From: an uncultured Bacilli bacterium
Lineage (GTDB): Bacteria > Bacillota_I > Bacilli_A > RF39 > UBA660
DNA: 53,575 bases
Assembly: GCA_934155005.1 (NCBI GenBank)
Contig: CAKPGR010000006.1
Span: 1-53,575, forward strand
Direction of reading: 5' to 3'
Shown here one piece after another: positions 1 to 8,727 of this stretch. Under the pieces are notes generated by a model that saw only the letters and a list, made by a program, of their open reading frames with translations, searched no databases and had not been told where the DNA came from. A program made the translations under genes and the position numbers. Within the stretch, counting starts at the first letter, position 1, and each line of letters starts with the position of its first letter.

Positions 1-408
1 TAATTGACAATTATCTTTCGCAAATCTTCCTGTAAAGAATGTTTTACGAATTTTCATAATATCTTCAAATGTTAAATCCTTTTTATATCCAAAATATTCA
101 AGAAGTGCTGCCAAATTACAAGCATCTTTTATTACTATACTATTTTTTCCTAAATTTAAGCATGTTTTATCATCTGTAACATTAAGAATAGGATAATTTG
201 GAGATCTATATAATAAGTCGTTAGATAATTTATCTTGATTTGGCACAAATAACATGCTTCTATAACTTCTCCAAGAATTTGTGTCTAATTGTCCTGGTTT
301 AGTTCCAAAATAGTCACGATCACCCTCATAACGATATATACTATCTGTTCTTGCAACTTCTCCAACATAAATATTATCTCTACACACTACATATTTTTTG
401 TTTTCCAT
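1..408 (-). CDS. hypothetical protein, 3' end cut by the window edge
   Basis: The frame is open from an ATG at 408 to the window edge (136 codons, no stop), so the C-terminus is missing. The start is preceded by GGGAGG seven bases upstream and by a good promoter. The protein starts MENKKYVVCRDNIYVGEVAR and is rich in aromatic and charged residues. It has no signal peptide or membrane segment in the visible part. I do not recognise the family. It is transcribed away from the histidine kinase gene behind it, which ends in its own terminator, so it is probably a separate unit. Confidence 0.7.
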   Translation of the reverse strand, partial: MENKKYVVCRDNIYVGEVARTDSIYRYEGDRDYFGTKPGQLDTNSWRSYRSMLFVPNQDKLSNDLLYRSPNYPILNVTDDKTCLNLGKNSIVIKDACNLAALLEYFGYKKDLTFEDIMKIRKTFFTGRFAKDNCQL

Positions 409-435
409 ACAAAAACCTCCCTTTAATTGTCATAT

Positions 436-463
436 ATAATAACACAATTTTTTATTTTGTCAA
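436..463 (-). promoter_or_regulatory. sigma-A type promoter of the cut first gene
   Basis: Read on the minus strand, TTGACA (458-463) and TATTAT (436-441) are 16 bases apart, 28 bases upstream of the start codon at 408. Confidence 0.7.
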
Positions 464-520
464 ATTTTGACCTTCCCATTAAATTGCATTTAACTAAACT
501 CAATATAAAAAAACACGATG

Positions 521-548
521 TAAATAAAAAGAATGATTAATCATTCTT
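521..548 (-). terminator. intrinsic terminator of the hybrid histidine kinase gene
   Basis: A 20-base perfect palindrome (529-548, arms AAGAATGA / TCATTCTT) overlaps the stop codon and is followed on the minus strand by a T-rich tail. Confidence 0.75.
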
Positions 549-2435
549 AATTTCTATATCACTTAGAGGTTTACTCATATCATATAGTTCTTCTGGAAAA
601 CCTTCTTCAAAAAGTTCTCTTCTAGTAGCAAAAATATTATCTAATTTTTCTTTTATCTGTTCTTTATTAAATGGTTTAGCTATATAATCTGTAAAACCTT
701 CACTTTTATATTTTTCTTCTCTTCCTGCTATGGCATCGGCTGTTAAAGCAATAACTGGTGTTTTAAAGTTTTCATTTTCTTTTAATTTAAATAATGCGGT
801 TTCACCACTCATATTAGGCATCATAATATCCATAAGAATTAAATCATAATTTTTTTCTTTTACCTTTTCTAAACACTCTAATCCATCGTATGCTTCATCC
901 ATTTCAAAATTAAAGTCTTGCAATGCTTTTCTAGCTACTTTTATATTAAGTTTGTTATCATCAACTATTAAGATTTTTTTGTTATTATAATCTACTACAA
1001 TATTTTCTTCTTCTTTTTGTTCTAGGTCTTCTTTTTTAGATAATTCTTTTATTTTTTGTGGAATAGTGACCATAAATATTGAACCTGTACCAAATCTAGA
1101 TTTAACATTTATTTTACCACCCATCATTTCTACTAATGATTTTGTTATAGCAAGTCCTAGTCCTGTACCTTCTGTTGTTGTATTTTTTTCTATGTCTAAT
1201 CTTTCAAATTTGGTAAATAATTTATTTATATATTCTTCTTTGATACCACGTCCTGTATCTTGACAAGTTATAATCAAGTTTGTTTTATTTTCTTTTATAT
1301 CATTTATACATTTGACTTTTAAATTTATTTCACCTTGATCTGTATACTTAATTGCATTTGTAAGTAAGTTATTTATTATTTCTTTTACTTTTCCTTTGTC
1401 ACCAATTAATTCATATGGAACATCAAGTGCGATATCAAGATTAAATTTTATATTTTTATCCCCTATTCTAGTTGTAGTTACTTTACACATTTTTTCTATT
1501 TCTTCTCTAAAATTATATGGATTTTCTATTATTTCCATTTTTTCAGATTCTATTTTATTTATATCAAGAATATTTCCAACTATTTCAAGTAAGGTTTGAC
1601 TTGCATTTCTAATATCTTCTGTATCTTCTACCACTTCTTTTGGTACTTGATCTTCATAAGAAGCAATATCTTCTGATAAACCTACAATAGCATTTAGTGG
1701 TGTTCTTATTTCATGACTCATACTAGATAAGAAATCACTTTTTGCTCTATTGGCTTTTTCAGCTTGATTTTTAGCAAGTTCCATTTGATTTAACATCTTT
1801 ACATCTGGGTTTTCAATAGTAAAATACATAATAATAACTATTAATGAATACACATAACCTATCAAAAATAGAGATGGAGATAAAATACTTAATACTATAT
1901 CTAAACCACCTAAAATTAATAATGCATATACAGGTGTAATTTTCGAACTTACTATTTTCTTTCTATATCTTATACAATAATATATATCAACAATTGTAAA
2001 TAAAAAACACATTGCGTAAGTTAAAACTATAGACGGACCAACAGGTAATACTCCCATTTGTTCAACATCATACGAAATTGGTAATAATAATATTGATATA
2101 AATGTAATAAAATACAAATATAAAAATAATTTTTTATATATATTTTTAGCATTACATATATTCATAATATATATAACAAACAAACCACTCCATAACATAA
2201 AATATGAAGAAGTTAATTTAGATACAAACTTATAAAAAACACTATTAATATCTACTCCATTAACATACCATATACAAGTTACAATTTCTAAAGTCAAGCC
2301 AATTATTGTTAAAACTAATATTATTCCATATATTTTTGTTTCAACATTAGAAACTCTTTGTTTTGAAAAAAACATATATGTTAAAATACATATTATTATT
2401 AGTGCACTAATTGAAAAATAACAACCAATACTCAT
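537..2435 (-). CDS. hybrid sensor histidine kinase with receiver domain
   Basis: The protein has 632 residues. About the first 210 form roughly seven membrane helices with no large extracellular domain. A short linker coiled coil leads into a HisKA domain with the H-box SHEIRTPLNAI (His near 241). An HATPase domain follows, with N-box NNLLTNAIKYT, G1 DTGRGI and G2 GTGLGLAITKS. The C-terminal receiver starts KKILIVDDNKLN, with phospho-acceptor Asp in DLILMDIMMP and Lys in AKPF. All catalytic residues are present. An in-frame ATG at 2459 lies in the -10 box. The start at 2435 has GGAGG seven bases upstream and is preferred. No response regulator is adjacent. The HPt-receiver protein at 29589-30359 is the natural partner for a phosphorelay (inference). 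Confidence 0.93.
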   Translation of the reverse strand: MSIGCYFSISALIIICILTYMFFSKQRVSNVETKIYGIILVLTIIGLTLEIVTCIWYVNGVDINSVFYKFVSKLTSSYFMLWSGLFVIYIMNICNAKNIYKKLFLYLYFITFISILLLPISYDVEQMGVLPVGPSIVLTYAMCFLFTIVDIYYCIRYRKKIVSSKITPVYALLILGGLDIVLSILSPSLFLIGYVYSLIVIIMYFTIENPDVKMLNQMELAKNQAEKANRAKSDFLSSMSHEIRTPLNAIVGLSEDIASYEDQVPKEVVEDTEDIRNASQTLLEIVGNILDINKIESEKMEIIENPYNFREEIEKMCKVTTTRIGDKNIKFNLDIALDVPYELIGDKGKVKEIINNLLTNAIKYTDQGEINLKVKCINDIKENKTNLIITCQDTGRGIKEEYINKLFTKFERLDIEKNTTTEGTGLGLAITKSLVEMMGGKINVKSRFGTGSIFMVTIPQKIKELSKKEDLEQKEEENIVVDYNNKKILIVDDNKLNIKVARKALQDFNFEMDEAYDGLECLEKVKEKNYDLILMDIMMPNMSGETALFKLKENENFKTPVIALTADAIAGREEKYKSEGFTDYIAKPFNKEQIKEKLDNIFATRRELFEEGFPEELYDMSKPLSDIEIKND

Positions 2436-2457
2436 ATCATCGCCTCCAACTATTATC

Positions 2458-2463
2458 ATTATA
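2458..2463 (-). promoter_or_regulatory. -10 element upstream of the histidine kinase gene
   Basis: TATAAT preceded by TGG on the minus strand (like an extended -10). The -35 is weak. Its position places transcription start inside the region between the two candidate ATGs, which supports the start at 2435. Confidence 0.55.
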
Positions 2464-2494
2464 CCATATTTTAAATGAATTTAATTTTTTAATA

Positions 2495-2522
2495 ACAAAA
2501 AAAAGATTCAATAGTGAATCTT
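2495..2522 (-). terminator. intrinsic terminator of the adenylate-forming enzyme gene
   Basis: Eight-base stem AAGATTCA / TGAATCTT with loop CTAT, followed on the minus strand by eight T. Confidence 0.85.
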
Positions 2523-2524
2523 CA

Positions 2525-4246
2525 TTATATATTTTTTAATCTTAATTTTTTTGCTTCTTTATTATTAATTGTTCCATTTTCAATTGCAATCATATCTTGT
2601 TCTTTATAATAAGCAACATTAATTTTTGAATTTGACATTCTTTCCAATGGTTTATTATAGTATTGAATAGAACCAGGTAACCAACTATCACTTAATTTAG
2701 AACAAACCAATAATCTTAATTTTTCTTCAAATTCCTTATAATCTATATTTTCGTCATACAAAGATATATGATATCTTGGAATATATTGAACTATCTCATC
2801 TGGAATTGCGGTAATCACTGCTTCTCTAACTTCTGGTAACGTTAATAATAAGTTTTCTAATTCTTCTGGATATATATTTTCAATTCCTGAAACAAAATTT
2901 CTTTTTTGACGTCCAGCATATTTGTATTCACCTGTTTCTAATTCTTGAAGATAATCACCTATATTAATCCATTTTTTACCGCTTTCATCATAAGAAATTA
3001 CTTTTTCTGTTTCTTCTGGATTATTATGATATCCTAGCATTACTGATGGACCAGACACATATAATAATCCTTTTTCACCTTTTTTTACTATTTTTCCTGT
3101 TTCCGGATTAACTAATTTTATATCTATTGTTGAAATAGGTTTACCAATTGTCCCCTGATTATGAACTCTCCCATTATTTATCATCATAGAAGCCCATGTT
3201 TCTGTTGCACCTAAACCATCGCCTAACTTCGCATCACTACCACAAAATTTAAGAGCTTCATTTATTGCTTTATCGGTAGTAGCCTTTTTTGCCTCACCAC
3301 CAGATGTTGCATAATGTAATTCTGATAAAGAATTTTTTTTCAATTTGCTACTTGGAACAAAAATGTCACCTTGTTGTTCAATTAATGAAACCCAGTGAGG
3401 AGGTCCACCAACAGCAGCGGTTGCATGAGTTCTAACTAATTCATCATAAAAATCTTTTGGTAACGCTTTTAGCGTTAAGGCAAATTCCATATTATTTGAT
3501 AAAGCATAATGCATTATCATTCTACCATAAACCATGTGACCAATTGGTATATTTCCTAAATGAACCATTCCTGCTTCTGCTGGAAATATTGAATTCATAC
3601 CTTCAACAACCGAATTCAAACCATTACCCGCTAAATCAACACCTTTATGTACACCTGTTGAACCACCGGTAAACATTATATCTGTTAGTTTATCTTCTAC
3701 ATATGGTGCTTTTATATATTCTACATCAGAATAATTTTTCTTTAATAGACTTTTCAAATTACTTTCCTTGTCTAATTTGAAATTACCTTGTTTTAATTGT
3801 AATAATTTATAACCTATTTTTAATTTCACATCTTGTGCTGATTCTACTGGTGAATAAAGTATCGTAGAAAAATTTAATGCTTTTTCAAATTCTTTAAAGT
3901 TACTATAACACATATCAACACTAATAACCATTTTTGGTTTTGTTAATTCTATATCCTTTTTTATTTTTTCTTTATTATCTAATGGACTATAGCCCACAAC
4001 TACAGCACCAATAATATCCAATGCATATAATAAATATACAGATTCTGGTGTATTTAATGCACAAACTCCAATTACATCTCCATTTCTTACACCTTTTGAA
4101 TATAACATTCTAACATATTTTTCAATTCTATCATGCATTTCTTCATAAGTAATTTTTCTATCACCAAAAGTAAGTGCTGTATAATTCATATACTTTTGGT
4201 TTTGTTCTAACATATAATTGTATTTACTATTATTTGCATTTGCCAT
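2525..4246 (-). CDS. class I adenylate-forming enzyme (acyl-CoA synthetase-like)
   Basis: The protein has 573 residues and covers a full ANL-superfamily fold. The phosphate-binding motif is FTGGSTGVHKG (residues about 194-204). A GLGATETW segment corresponds to the A5 region. NIGDYL carries the ribose-binding Asp. RQKRNFVSGIENIYPEE is the hinge and A8 region. A C-terminal Lys lies in RMSNSKIN. The family activates a carboxylate with ATP and usually transfers it to CoA or a carrier protein; the substrate cannot be read from sequence. No acyl-carrier, thioesterase or fatty-acid gene lies nearby. It is alone between its own strong promoter (4307-4335) and its own terminator, so it is monocistronic. 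GAGGGGG precedes the ATG. Confidence 0.85.
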   Translation of the reverse strand: MANANNSKYNYMLEQNQKYMNYTALTFGDRKITYEEMHDRIEKYVRMLYSKGVRNGDVIGVCALNTPESVYLLYALDIIGAVVVGYSPLDNKEKIKKDIELTKPKMVISVDMCYSNFKEFEKALNFSTILYSPVESAQDVKLKIGYKLLQLKQGNFKLDKESNLKSLLKKNYSDVEYIKAPYVEDKLTDIMFTGGSTGVHKGVDLAGNGLNSVVEGMNSIFPAEAGMVHLGNIPIGHMVYGRMIMHYALSNNMEFALTLKALPKDFYDELVRTHATAAVGGPPHWVSLIEQQGDIFVPSSKLKKNSLSELHYATSGGEAKKATTDKAINEALKFCGSDAKLGDGLGATETWASMMINNGRVHNQGTIGKPISTIDIKLVNPETGKIVKKGEKGLLYVSGPSVMLGYHNNPEETEKVISYDESGKKWINIGDYLQELETGEYKYAGRQKRNFVSGIENIYPEELENLLLTLPEVREAVITAIPDEIVQYIPRYHISLYDENIDYKEFEEKLRLLVCSKLSDSWLPGSIQYYNKPLERMSNSKINVAYYKEQDMIAIENGTINNKEAKKLRLKNI

Positions 4247-4306
4247 AATTATTTTTCCCCCTCTTAATATCCAATTATTGCCTTATTTCTCCTTAATTTG
4301 TACCTT

Positions 4307-4335
4307 ATTCTAGCATGAACTATGCAAATTGTCAA
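4307..4335 (-). promoter_or_regulatory. strong sigma-A promoter of the adenylate-forming enzyme gene
   Basis: Minus strand TTGACA (4330-4335), 17-base spacer, TAGAAT (4307-4312). The untranslated leader is about 55 bases. Confidence 0.8.
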
Positions 4336-4600
4336 ATTTTTGGAACGTCAGATGTTTTTTAAAAAACAAGATAAAAATTTCATTTTACCATGTAATTATA
4401 ATAATTAAATAGAAATTTCATTTACCTATTTAACTAACCATTTCACATTCTTCTTGTATTTCAAAGTCAAAGACATAAATTGTTTAATTAGAACTTTGTA
4501 CTGCATCTTGTAAAACATTCATACTGTTTTTAATTTCTTTACTCAAAATAGCTTCAGACTTTTTTTCTCTATATTAATTTGTTAAATATCAAATCTAATT
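4336..4600 (-). other. gene-poor stretch with a possible decayed coding fragment
   Basis: The gap between the adenylate-forming enzyme gene and the next gene is 354 bases. Apart from the promoter at 4307-4335 it holds no complete gene. On the minus strand, 4484-4566 reads as about 26 codons ending KNSMNVLQDAVQSSN and a stop, with no start codon or ribosome site. It looks like the C-terminal relic of a lost gene, but it is too short to be certain. Confidence 0.3.
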
Positions 4601-5773
4601 TTACTTCTTCTTTATATATTGTTTTTCTTTATCTTTTATTTTTTCATCCATCATATTAATAACTTTACTTAATTGATTAAGTAAATCAGCATTTTCTACT
4701 GATTTATTTTCTACATTTTCTAATTCAATTTGTAAATTTATTACTTTTTTTATATATTCATTTTGAATATCATATTTAGAAGCTAATGTTAATTTTCCAT
4801 TTGAATAATTAATGTTATTATTAAAATTTATTATTCTTTTAACATAATCTTGACTTAAATTTTTAAGTTTTTCTAAGGCTTCTTTTTTACTTTTGTTATC
4901 TATATTTAAATTATCTATTTCACTTTGTACATCTACTACTAAATTTAATAGTTTATCATCTAATTCTATTTTATTTTTTTCATTATCTTCAAAAATAGAA
5001 ATATCATTTTTTATAACTCCTTGACATAGGTCCCTTGAGAAATATTTATCTATATACATTTTAATATCAAAAAATTCCACTCCACTAAACAATAGTTTCT
5101 CACTAAGCATTATTCCGTTTTTTTCATCTACTAGCCATTTAACTGGTTCTACTTCTATCCAAACAATATCAGTAGGTTTATAGATTTTTTTATTTAATAA
5201 TTTTCTAACATTATACATTCTAATTTTATATTCAAACATCCTTACATATCTTTTCCCTTTATACTCATATTCATCAATATTTTTGGCATAAAAGTCTTCA
5301 TTATCTCCATCATTAATAGTAAAAGTATTGCCTGTTTTTTTTAGTCTTCCATTTTCATACTCTCTGTTTAACTTCCTTTGGATATAACTTTTTGGAGCAT
5401 ATTGTGGATAAAAACCATATTCTACTTCAAGAATGCCATCTTTTGCTCTCTTACTATTTGCATTAGTAAGAATATCATCAATTGATGAAAATGATAATGC
5501 TGGGCGAACTGATATAATACGATCAGAATCATGCACTATAACATATCCTTTACCATCATAAATAATTCGTTGATCTTTGTCCCAATAAAATCCTACTTTA
5601 TCTTTTAAAGTTGAATGACTGTTATCAGAATGTTCTACAAAAAGATCATCATCAGGTATAAAACAAGCACCTAAAAGAATATCAAAATCTGTTAATGCTG
5701 CTTTTAAACCTCTTTTTCTTATAATATCTAGTTTATATATATCTATATCATTTGTAAAAATAAAATCATTCAT
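4601..5773 (-). CDS. hypothetical protein with C-terminal coiled coil
   Basis: The protein has 390 residues and no signal peptide or membrane segment. The N-terminal 250 residues are a mixed globular domain. The segment DIVWIEVEPVKWLVDEKNGI followed by a LLSE/LLFSG-type strand recalls DUF6273-like domains of Bacillota surface proteins (weak resemblance, by eye). From about residue 275 the protein is Lys/Glu/Asn-rich and predicted helical with coiled-coil character, ending IKDKEKQYIKKK. It has its own promoter at 5806-5833 and no operon partner. Function unknown. Confidence 0.75.
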   Translation of the reverse strand: MNDFIFTNDIDIYKLDIIRKRGLKAALTDFDILLGACFIPDDDLFVEHSDNSHSTLKDKVGFYWDKDQRIIYDGKGYVIVHDSDRIISVRPALSFSSIDDILTNANSKRAKDGILEVEYGFYPQYAPKSYIQRKLNREYENGRLKKTGNTFTINDGDNEDFYAKNIDEYEYKGKRYVRMFEYKIRMYNVRKLLNKKIYKPTDIVWIEVEPVKWLVDEKNGIMLSEKLLFSGVEFFDIKMYIDKYFSRDLCQGVIKNDISIFEDNEKNKIELDDKLLNLVVDVQSEIDNLNIDNKSKKEALEKLKNLSQDYVKRIINFNNNINYSNGKLTLASKYDIQNEYIKKVINLQIELENVENKSVENADLLNQLSKVINMMDEKIKDKEKQYIKKK

Positions 5774-5805
5774 AATATATTACCACCTTTTTTACATTTG
5801 AAGTT

Positions 5806-5833
5806 ATTATATAATATTTTAATTCTTTGTCAA
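5806..5833 (-). promoter_or_regulatory. promoter of the gene at 4601-5773
   Basis: Minus strand TTGACA (5828-5833), 16-base spacer, TATAAT (5806-5811). Confidence 0.8.
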
Positions 5834-5843
5834 GTTCAATATA

Positions 5844-5866
5844 AAAAAACACAATTAATTTGTGTT
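5844..5866 (-). terminator. intrinsic terminator after the SGNH-like gene
   Basis: Stem AACACAA / TTGTGTT followed on the minus strand by seven T. Almost the same hairpin recurs after trmR at 8123-8144. Confidence 0.8.
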
Positions 5867-5872
5867 TCTTAA

Positions 5873-7000
5873 TTATTTTCTTTTTTGATAATTAATTTCA
5901 TTAACAATATTTTCTTTTCCTAAAAAATAATAATCATATGGAAACACTTCCAAAAGATAATGTTTAATATTTTTCAAATATTCTTTTTTGTTAGCTGATT
6001 TTAAAATATCACCACAACATGTTTCCATAATTTTATTAATTGCTTGTTTTATTGCTTCATTATTTTTTCTATATGATGGATGCTCTAATTCTATTAAAGA
6101 ACTTGCTTTACATAGTGCGCGGTCTAAATCAATTTTAGCTTTTATAAATTCATAATTAGCATTTATTTGTTCAAAAATATGATTTAGAAGTTCTAAATAT
6201 TCTACTTCATCATAATGAATATCTACTTTTTTACCAGAGTTATCAAGTGAATCATAAATAAATTTTGATTTTACTGGTTCTACAAAAACAGTATTTGAAT
6301 ATTTTTTAGCAATTTTTCTTAAAGGAATATTCATAAACTCAGAAATATGTGTTCCTAAAAAATTAGGCGCTCCACATAAATAAACTTGTGTATTAGTATT
6401 CATTTTTCTATTTCTCTCTTGAATAAATTTTAAAGTTGCCTCTAAGCCCATTTGATCTTTTTTTATGCCATACGTTAACTTATGTTTTCCGTTTCTTGTT
6501 ACATTATCTAGAAAAGAACCAGTTAAGCCATTATAAATAACAATATTAGCTTCTCTTTTACTACTTTCAAAGATAACATCTTGAATATTTACATCAGCAT
6601 CTTTTGAATAATATTTTTCAATATAATCTTCTAAAAAACCAGTAGTAACCATGCTACTATTACCATTATTGCTGTAATCTACTTTATTCATTTCATATAT
6701 TTCACTAAGCGTAATATTAGAATTAACCCAATTAAATATTTTATCATCACTATTATTTTGAGCTCTAGCAAAATGATAAACATCTACATCTACGTCATGA
6801 ACACGCATAGTTTCTTTTAAACTTTCATTACGATATAAAAGTGGTTTTAAATCTCTATAAGCTGAATAACCTGAGGCAATTGAATTACCTAAACTAGTTA
6901 ATTTTAAATTTTTAATTCCATTTCTTTTTAAAATTTCACTTAATCTTATATTTTTTTTATTCAATTGTTCTCTTTCACTAATTATACTTTTTTTACTCAT
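5873..7000 (-). CDS. SGNH-hydrolase-like protein
   Basis: The protein has 375 residues and no signal peptide. Three blocks fit the SGNH/GDSL fold: SLGNSIASGYSAY near residues 37-49 (GNS in place of GDS, Ser retained), IVIYNGLTG in mid-protein (block III position) and VDIHYDEVEY (Asp and His, like block V). Family members are esterases or acetyl-transfer enzymes acting on glycans or lipids. The C-terminal 100 residues are helical and not recognised. It lies 10 bases downstream of the glycosyltransferase gene on the same strand, in one transcript with the promoter at 8081-8108. A role in glycan modification is inferred from that pairing. The divergent block I lowers confidence in catalysis. Confidence 0.55.
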   Translation of the reverse strand: MSKKSIISEREQLNKKNIRLSEILKRNGIKNLKLTSLGNSIASGYSAYRDLKPLLYRNESLKETMRVHDVDVDVYHFARAQNNSDDKIFNWVNSNITLSEIYEMNKVDYSNNGNSSMVTTGFLEDYIEKYYSKDADVNIQDVIFESSKREANIVIYNGLTGSFLDNVTRNGKHKLTYGIKKDQMGLEATLKFIQERNRKMNTNTQVYLCGAPNFLGTHISEFMNIPLRKIAKKYSNTVFVEPVKSKFIYDSLDNSGKKVDIHYDEVEYLELLNHIFEQINANYEFIKAKIDLDRALCKASSLIELEHPSYRKNNEAIKQAINKIMETCCGDILKSANKKEYLKNIKHYLLEVFPYDYYFLGKENIVNEINYQKRK

Positions 7001-7010
7001 AAAAACACCC

Positions 7011-8051
7011 TCACTTTGCTAATCTTTTATATTTTTCTTTTACTTTTTCTATTGTATCAATACTTTGATCAGTTGTTATATTTTTTAATAATTTTTTTGC
7101 AGATAAACAATCCTTAATATATGGAAGTTCAAAAGTCATAAAATTATTACATAAATATTTATTTTCTCTCCAATTTGGATAATAAATTTCTAAATATTCA
7201 ATTAAACATTCAATAATTTGTTTTTTCTTACTTTCATCTTTTTCTAAGGCTGCAACACTATTGATTCTTTGAAACAAATTTATTAAGAAAATACTTTCTA
7301 GTTCATCATGATAAGTTGAATCTAAATTATACTTTTCAAAATTATTTTTTAATTCAGATAATGGATCTAAAGTGTTCAATATATTATCATATGTATAACC
7401 AGCCAAATTACAACTTGCTAGTCCATCTTGATTTGATACATAATGATAAGACGTATTACTGAAAGAAACATATCTTGCTAAAACATAACTTAGAAAATTA
7501 ATACTTAAATCTTCATTTGCTTTAAACTTATGATCCGTAATCTTTACATAATCCCTATCAAACATTTTACAAGTTGTCACAACATTAATAAGTGGCAAAT
7601 ATTCTTTTTGTTTTAACAAATCTACCTTTTGAAGTTTAATTTTTCTACTTTTTAATGGTATATTTTTTAAAATTGGTGTATCAAAATGCATTGCTAAACG
7701 AGAACAACACATATTTGTTTTTGTTTGTTCCATAGTCATTTTTAATTGTTCCAAATATTTCTTATCTACATAATCATCACTATCAATAAAACTTAGATAC
7801 TTAGAATCTATTTTGTCAATTCCAGTTTTTCTAGCAAAATTAGCACCTTTATTTTCTTGATGAATAATTCTCATATTTAAATTATATTTATCTTTTATTT
7901 CATATAATTTATCTAAACTATGATCAGTAGACCCATCATCTACTGCAACAACTTCAAAATCTTTTAAAGTTTGATTTTCTAAACTTTGAAAACATCTATC
8001 CAAATATTTTTCTGAATTGTAAACAGGTATAACCACACCAACTTTTGACAT
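7011..8051 (-). CDS. glycosyltransferase family 2
   Basis: The protein has 346 residues. The N-terminal GT-A domain starts VGVVIPVYNSEKYLDRCFQS, continues with the nucleotide-binding motif VVAVDDGSTD and has the metal-binding SFIDSDDYVD near residue 95. These are the hallmark motifs of GT2 enzymes, which transfer a sugar from a nucleotide donor at the cytoplasmic face. The C-terminal half is helical and variable, as is usual for acceptor-specific parts. There is no membrane segment. It is the first gene of a two-gene unit with the SGNH-like gene. The acceptor is unknown; a surface glycan or teichoic-acid type polymer is plausible. Confidence 0.85.
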   Translation of the reverse strand: MSKVGVVIPVYNSEKYLDRCFQSLENQTLKDFEVVAVDDGSTDHSLDKLYEIKDKYNLNMRIIHQENKGANFARKTGIDKIDSKYLSFIDSDDYVDKKYLEQLKMTMEQTKTNMCCSRLAMHFDTPILKNIPLKSRKIKLQKVDLLKQKEYLPLINVVTTCKMFDRDYVKITDHKFKANEDLSINFLSYVLARYVSFSNTSYHYVSNQDGLASCNLAGYTYDNILNTLDPLSELKNNFEKYNLDSTYHDELESIFLINLFQRINSVAALEKDESKKKQIIECLIEYLEIYYPNWRENKYLCNNFMTFELPYIKDCLSAKKLLKNITTDQSIDTIEKVKEKYKRLAK

Positions 8052-8080
8052 AAAATCCCTCTTCTCTTAAATTTATGCTT

Positions 8081-8108
8081 ATTATATACTAATTTTCTAT
8101 TTTGTCAA
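8081..8108 (-). promoter_or_regulatory. promoter of the glycosyltransferase / SGNH-like unit
   Basis: Minus strand TTGACA (8103-8108), 16-base spacer, TATAAT (8081-8086), about 30 bases before the start codon. Confidence 0.8.
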
Positions 8109-8122
8109 ATTTTACTCTAACT

Positions 8123-8144
8123 AAAAAACACAATTAATTTGTGT
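8123..8144 (-). terminator. intrinsic terminator of the ireB-trmR operon
   Basis: Stem ACACAA / TTGTGT overlapping the trmR stop codon, followed on the minus strand by six T. Confidence 0.75.
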
Positions 8145-8727
8145 CTTTTTTCTTTATTGATATAGCAAGGCCATCTCCTATATCCATAAAAGTTGTTTCA
8201 AAGTTATCATTATCTTTTAAATAATCAATATATAAATTTAGTTTTCTAACTAACCCTCTAACATTTCTACTTTCAATAGGTTCTTTTGTGTGAGTTAGAC
8301 CATGAAAATTTAAATTATCAGAAATAACTACACCATTTATTTTTAAATTTTTAGTAAATTTTTCAAAGAATTTTATATATTGACTTTTAGCAGCATCAAT
8401 AAAAATTAAATCATATGTATCACTTAACTCAACATTAAAAGCATCATCTAAGATAACATTAATTTGATTATTTAATCCTAATTTATTTATATAATTAATA
8501 GCCAAAAGATATCTATCTTCATCTCTTTCAATAGTTGTAACTTTTATATCTTTATTAACTAAGGCCATCTTACTTGCTGAATAACCAATCGCTGTACCTA
8601 TTTCTAAAATATTTTTAATATTATTTTCTTTTATATAATCTGTTAAATAATTAATTCCATCTTTTAACATAATAGGAACATTATTTAAAGAAGCATACTC
8701 TTCCATTTCTTTTAATATTCTATCCAT
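8134..8727 (-). CDS. trmR: tRNA 5-hydroxyuridine methyltransferase-like SAM enzyme
   Basis: The protein has 197 residues and is a class I SAM methyltransferase of the O-methyltransferase (COMT-like) family. ILEIGTAIGYSASKMA is motif I, TTIERDEDRY gives the acidic ribose-binding residue, and IFIDAAKSQYIKFFE carries the metal-binding Asp region. In Bacillus subtilis the homologue YrrM (TrmR) methylates 5-hydroxyuridine at tRNA position 34 and lies directly after yrrL (mltG), as here; it overlaps mltG by 16 bases. The hydroxylation step would be supplied by the U32 proteins at 36479-38528. Synteny makes the TrmR assignment more likely than a generic small-molecule O-methyltransferase. Confidence 0.8.
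   Translation of the reverse strand: MDRILKEMEEYASLNNVPIMLKDGINYLTDYIKENNIKNILEIGTAIGYSASKMALVNKDIKVTTIERDEDRYLLAINYINKLGLNNQINVILDDAFNVELSDTYDLIFIDAAKSQYIKFFEKFTKNLKINGVVISDNLNFHGLTHTKEPIESRNVRGLVRKLNLYIDYLKDNDNFETTFMDIGDGLAISIKKKDTN

Noticed and set aside
5844..8144. Near-identical hairpins at 5844-5866 and 8123-8144 as inverted repeats of a mobile element
   Set aside because: Both are terminators at gene ends in the same orientation, with no transposase between them.
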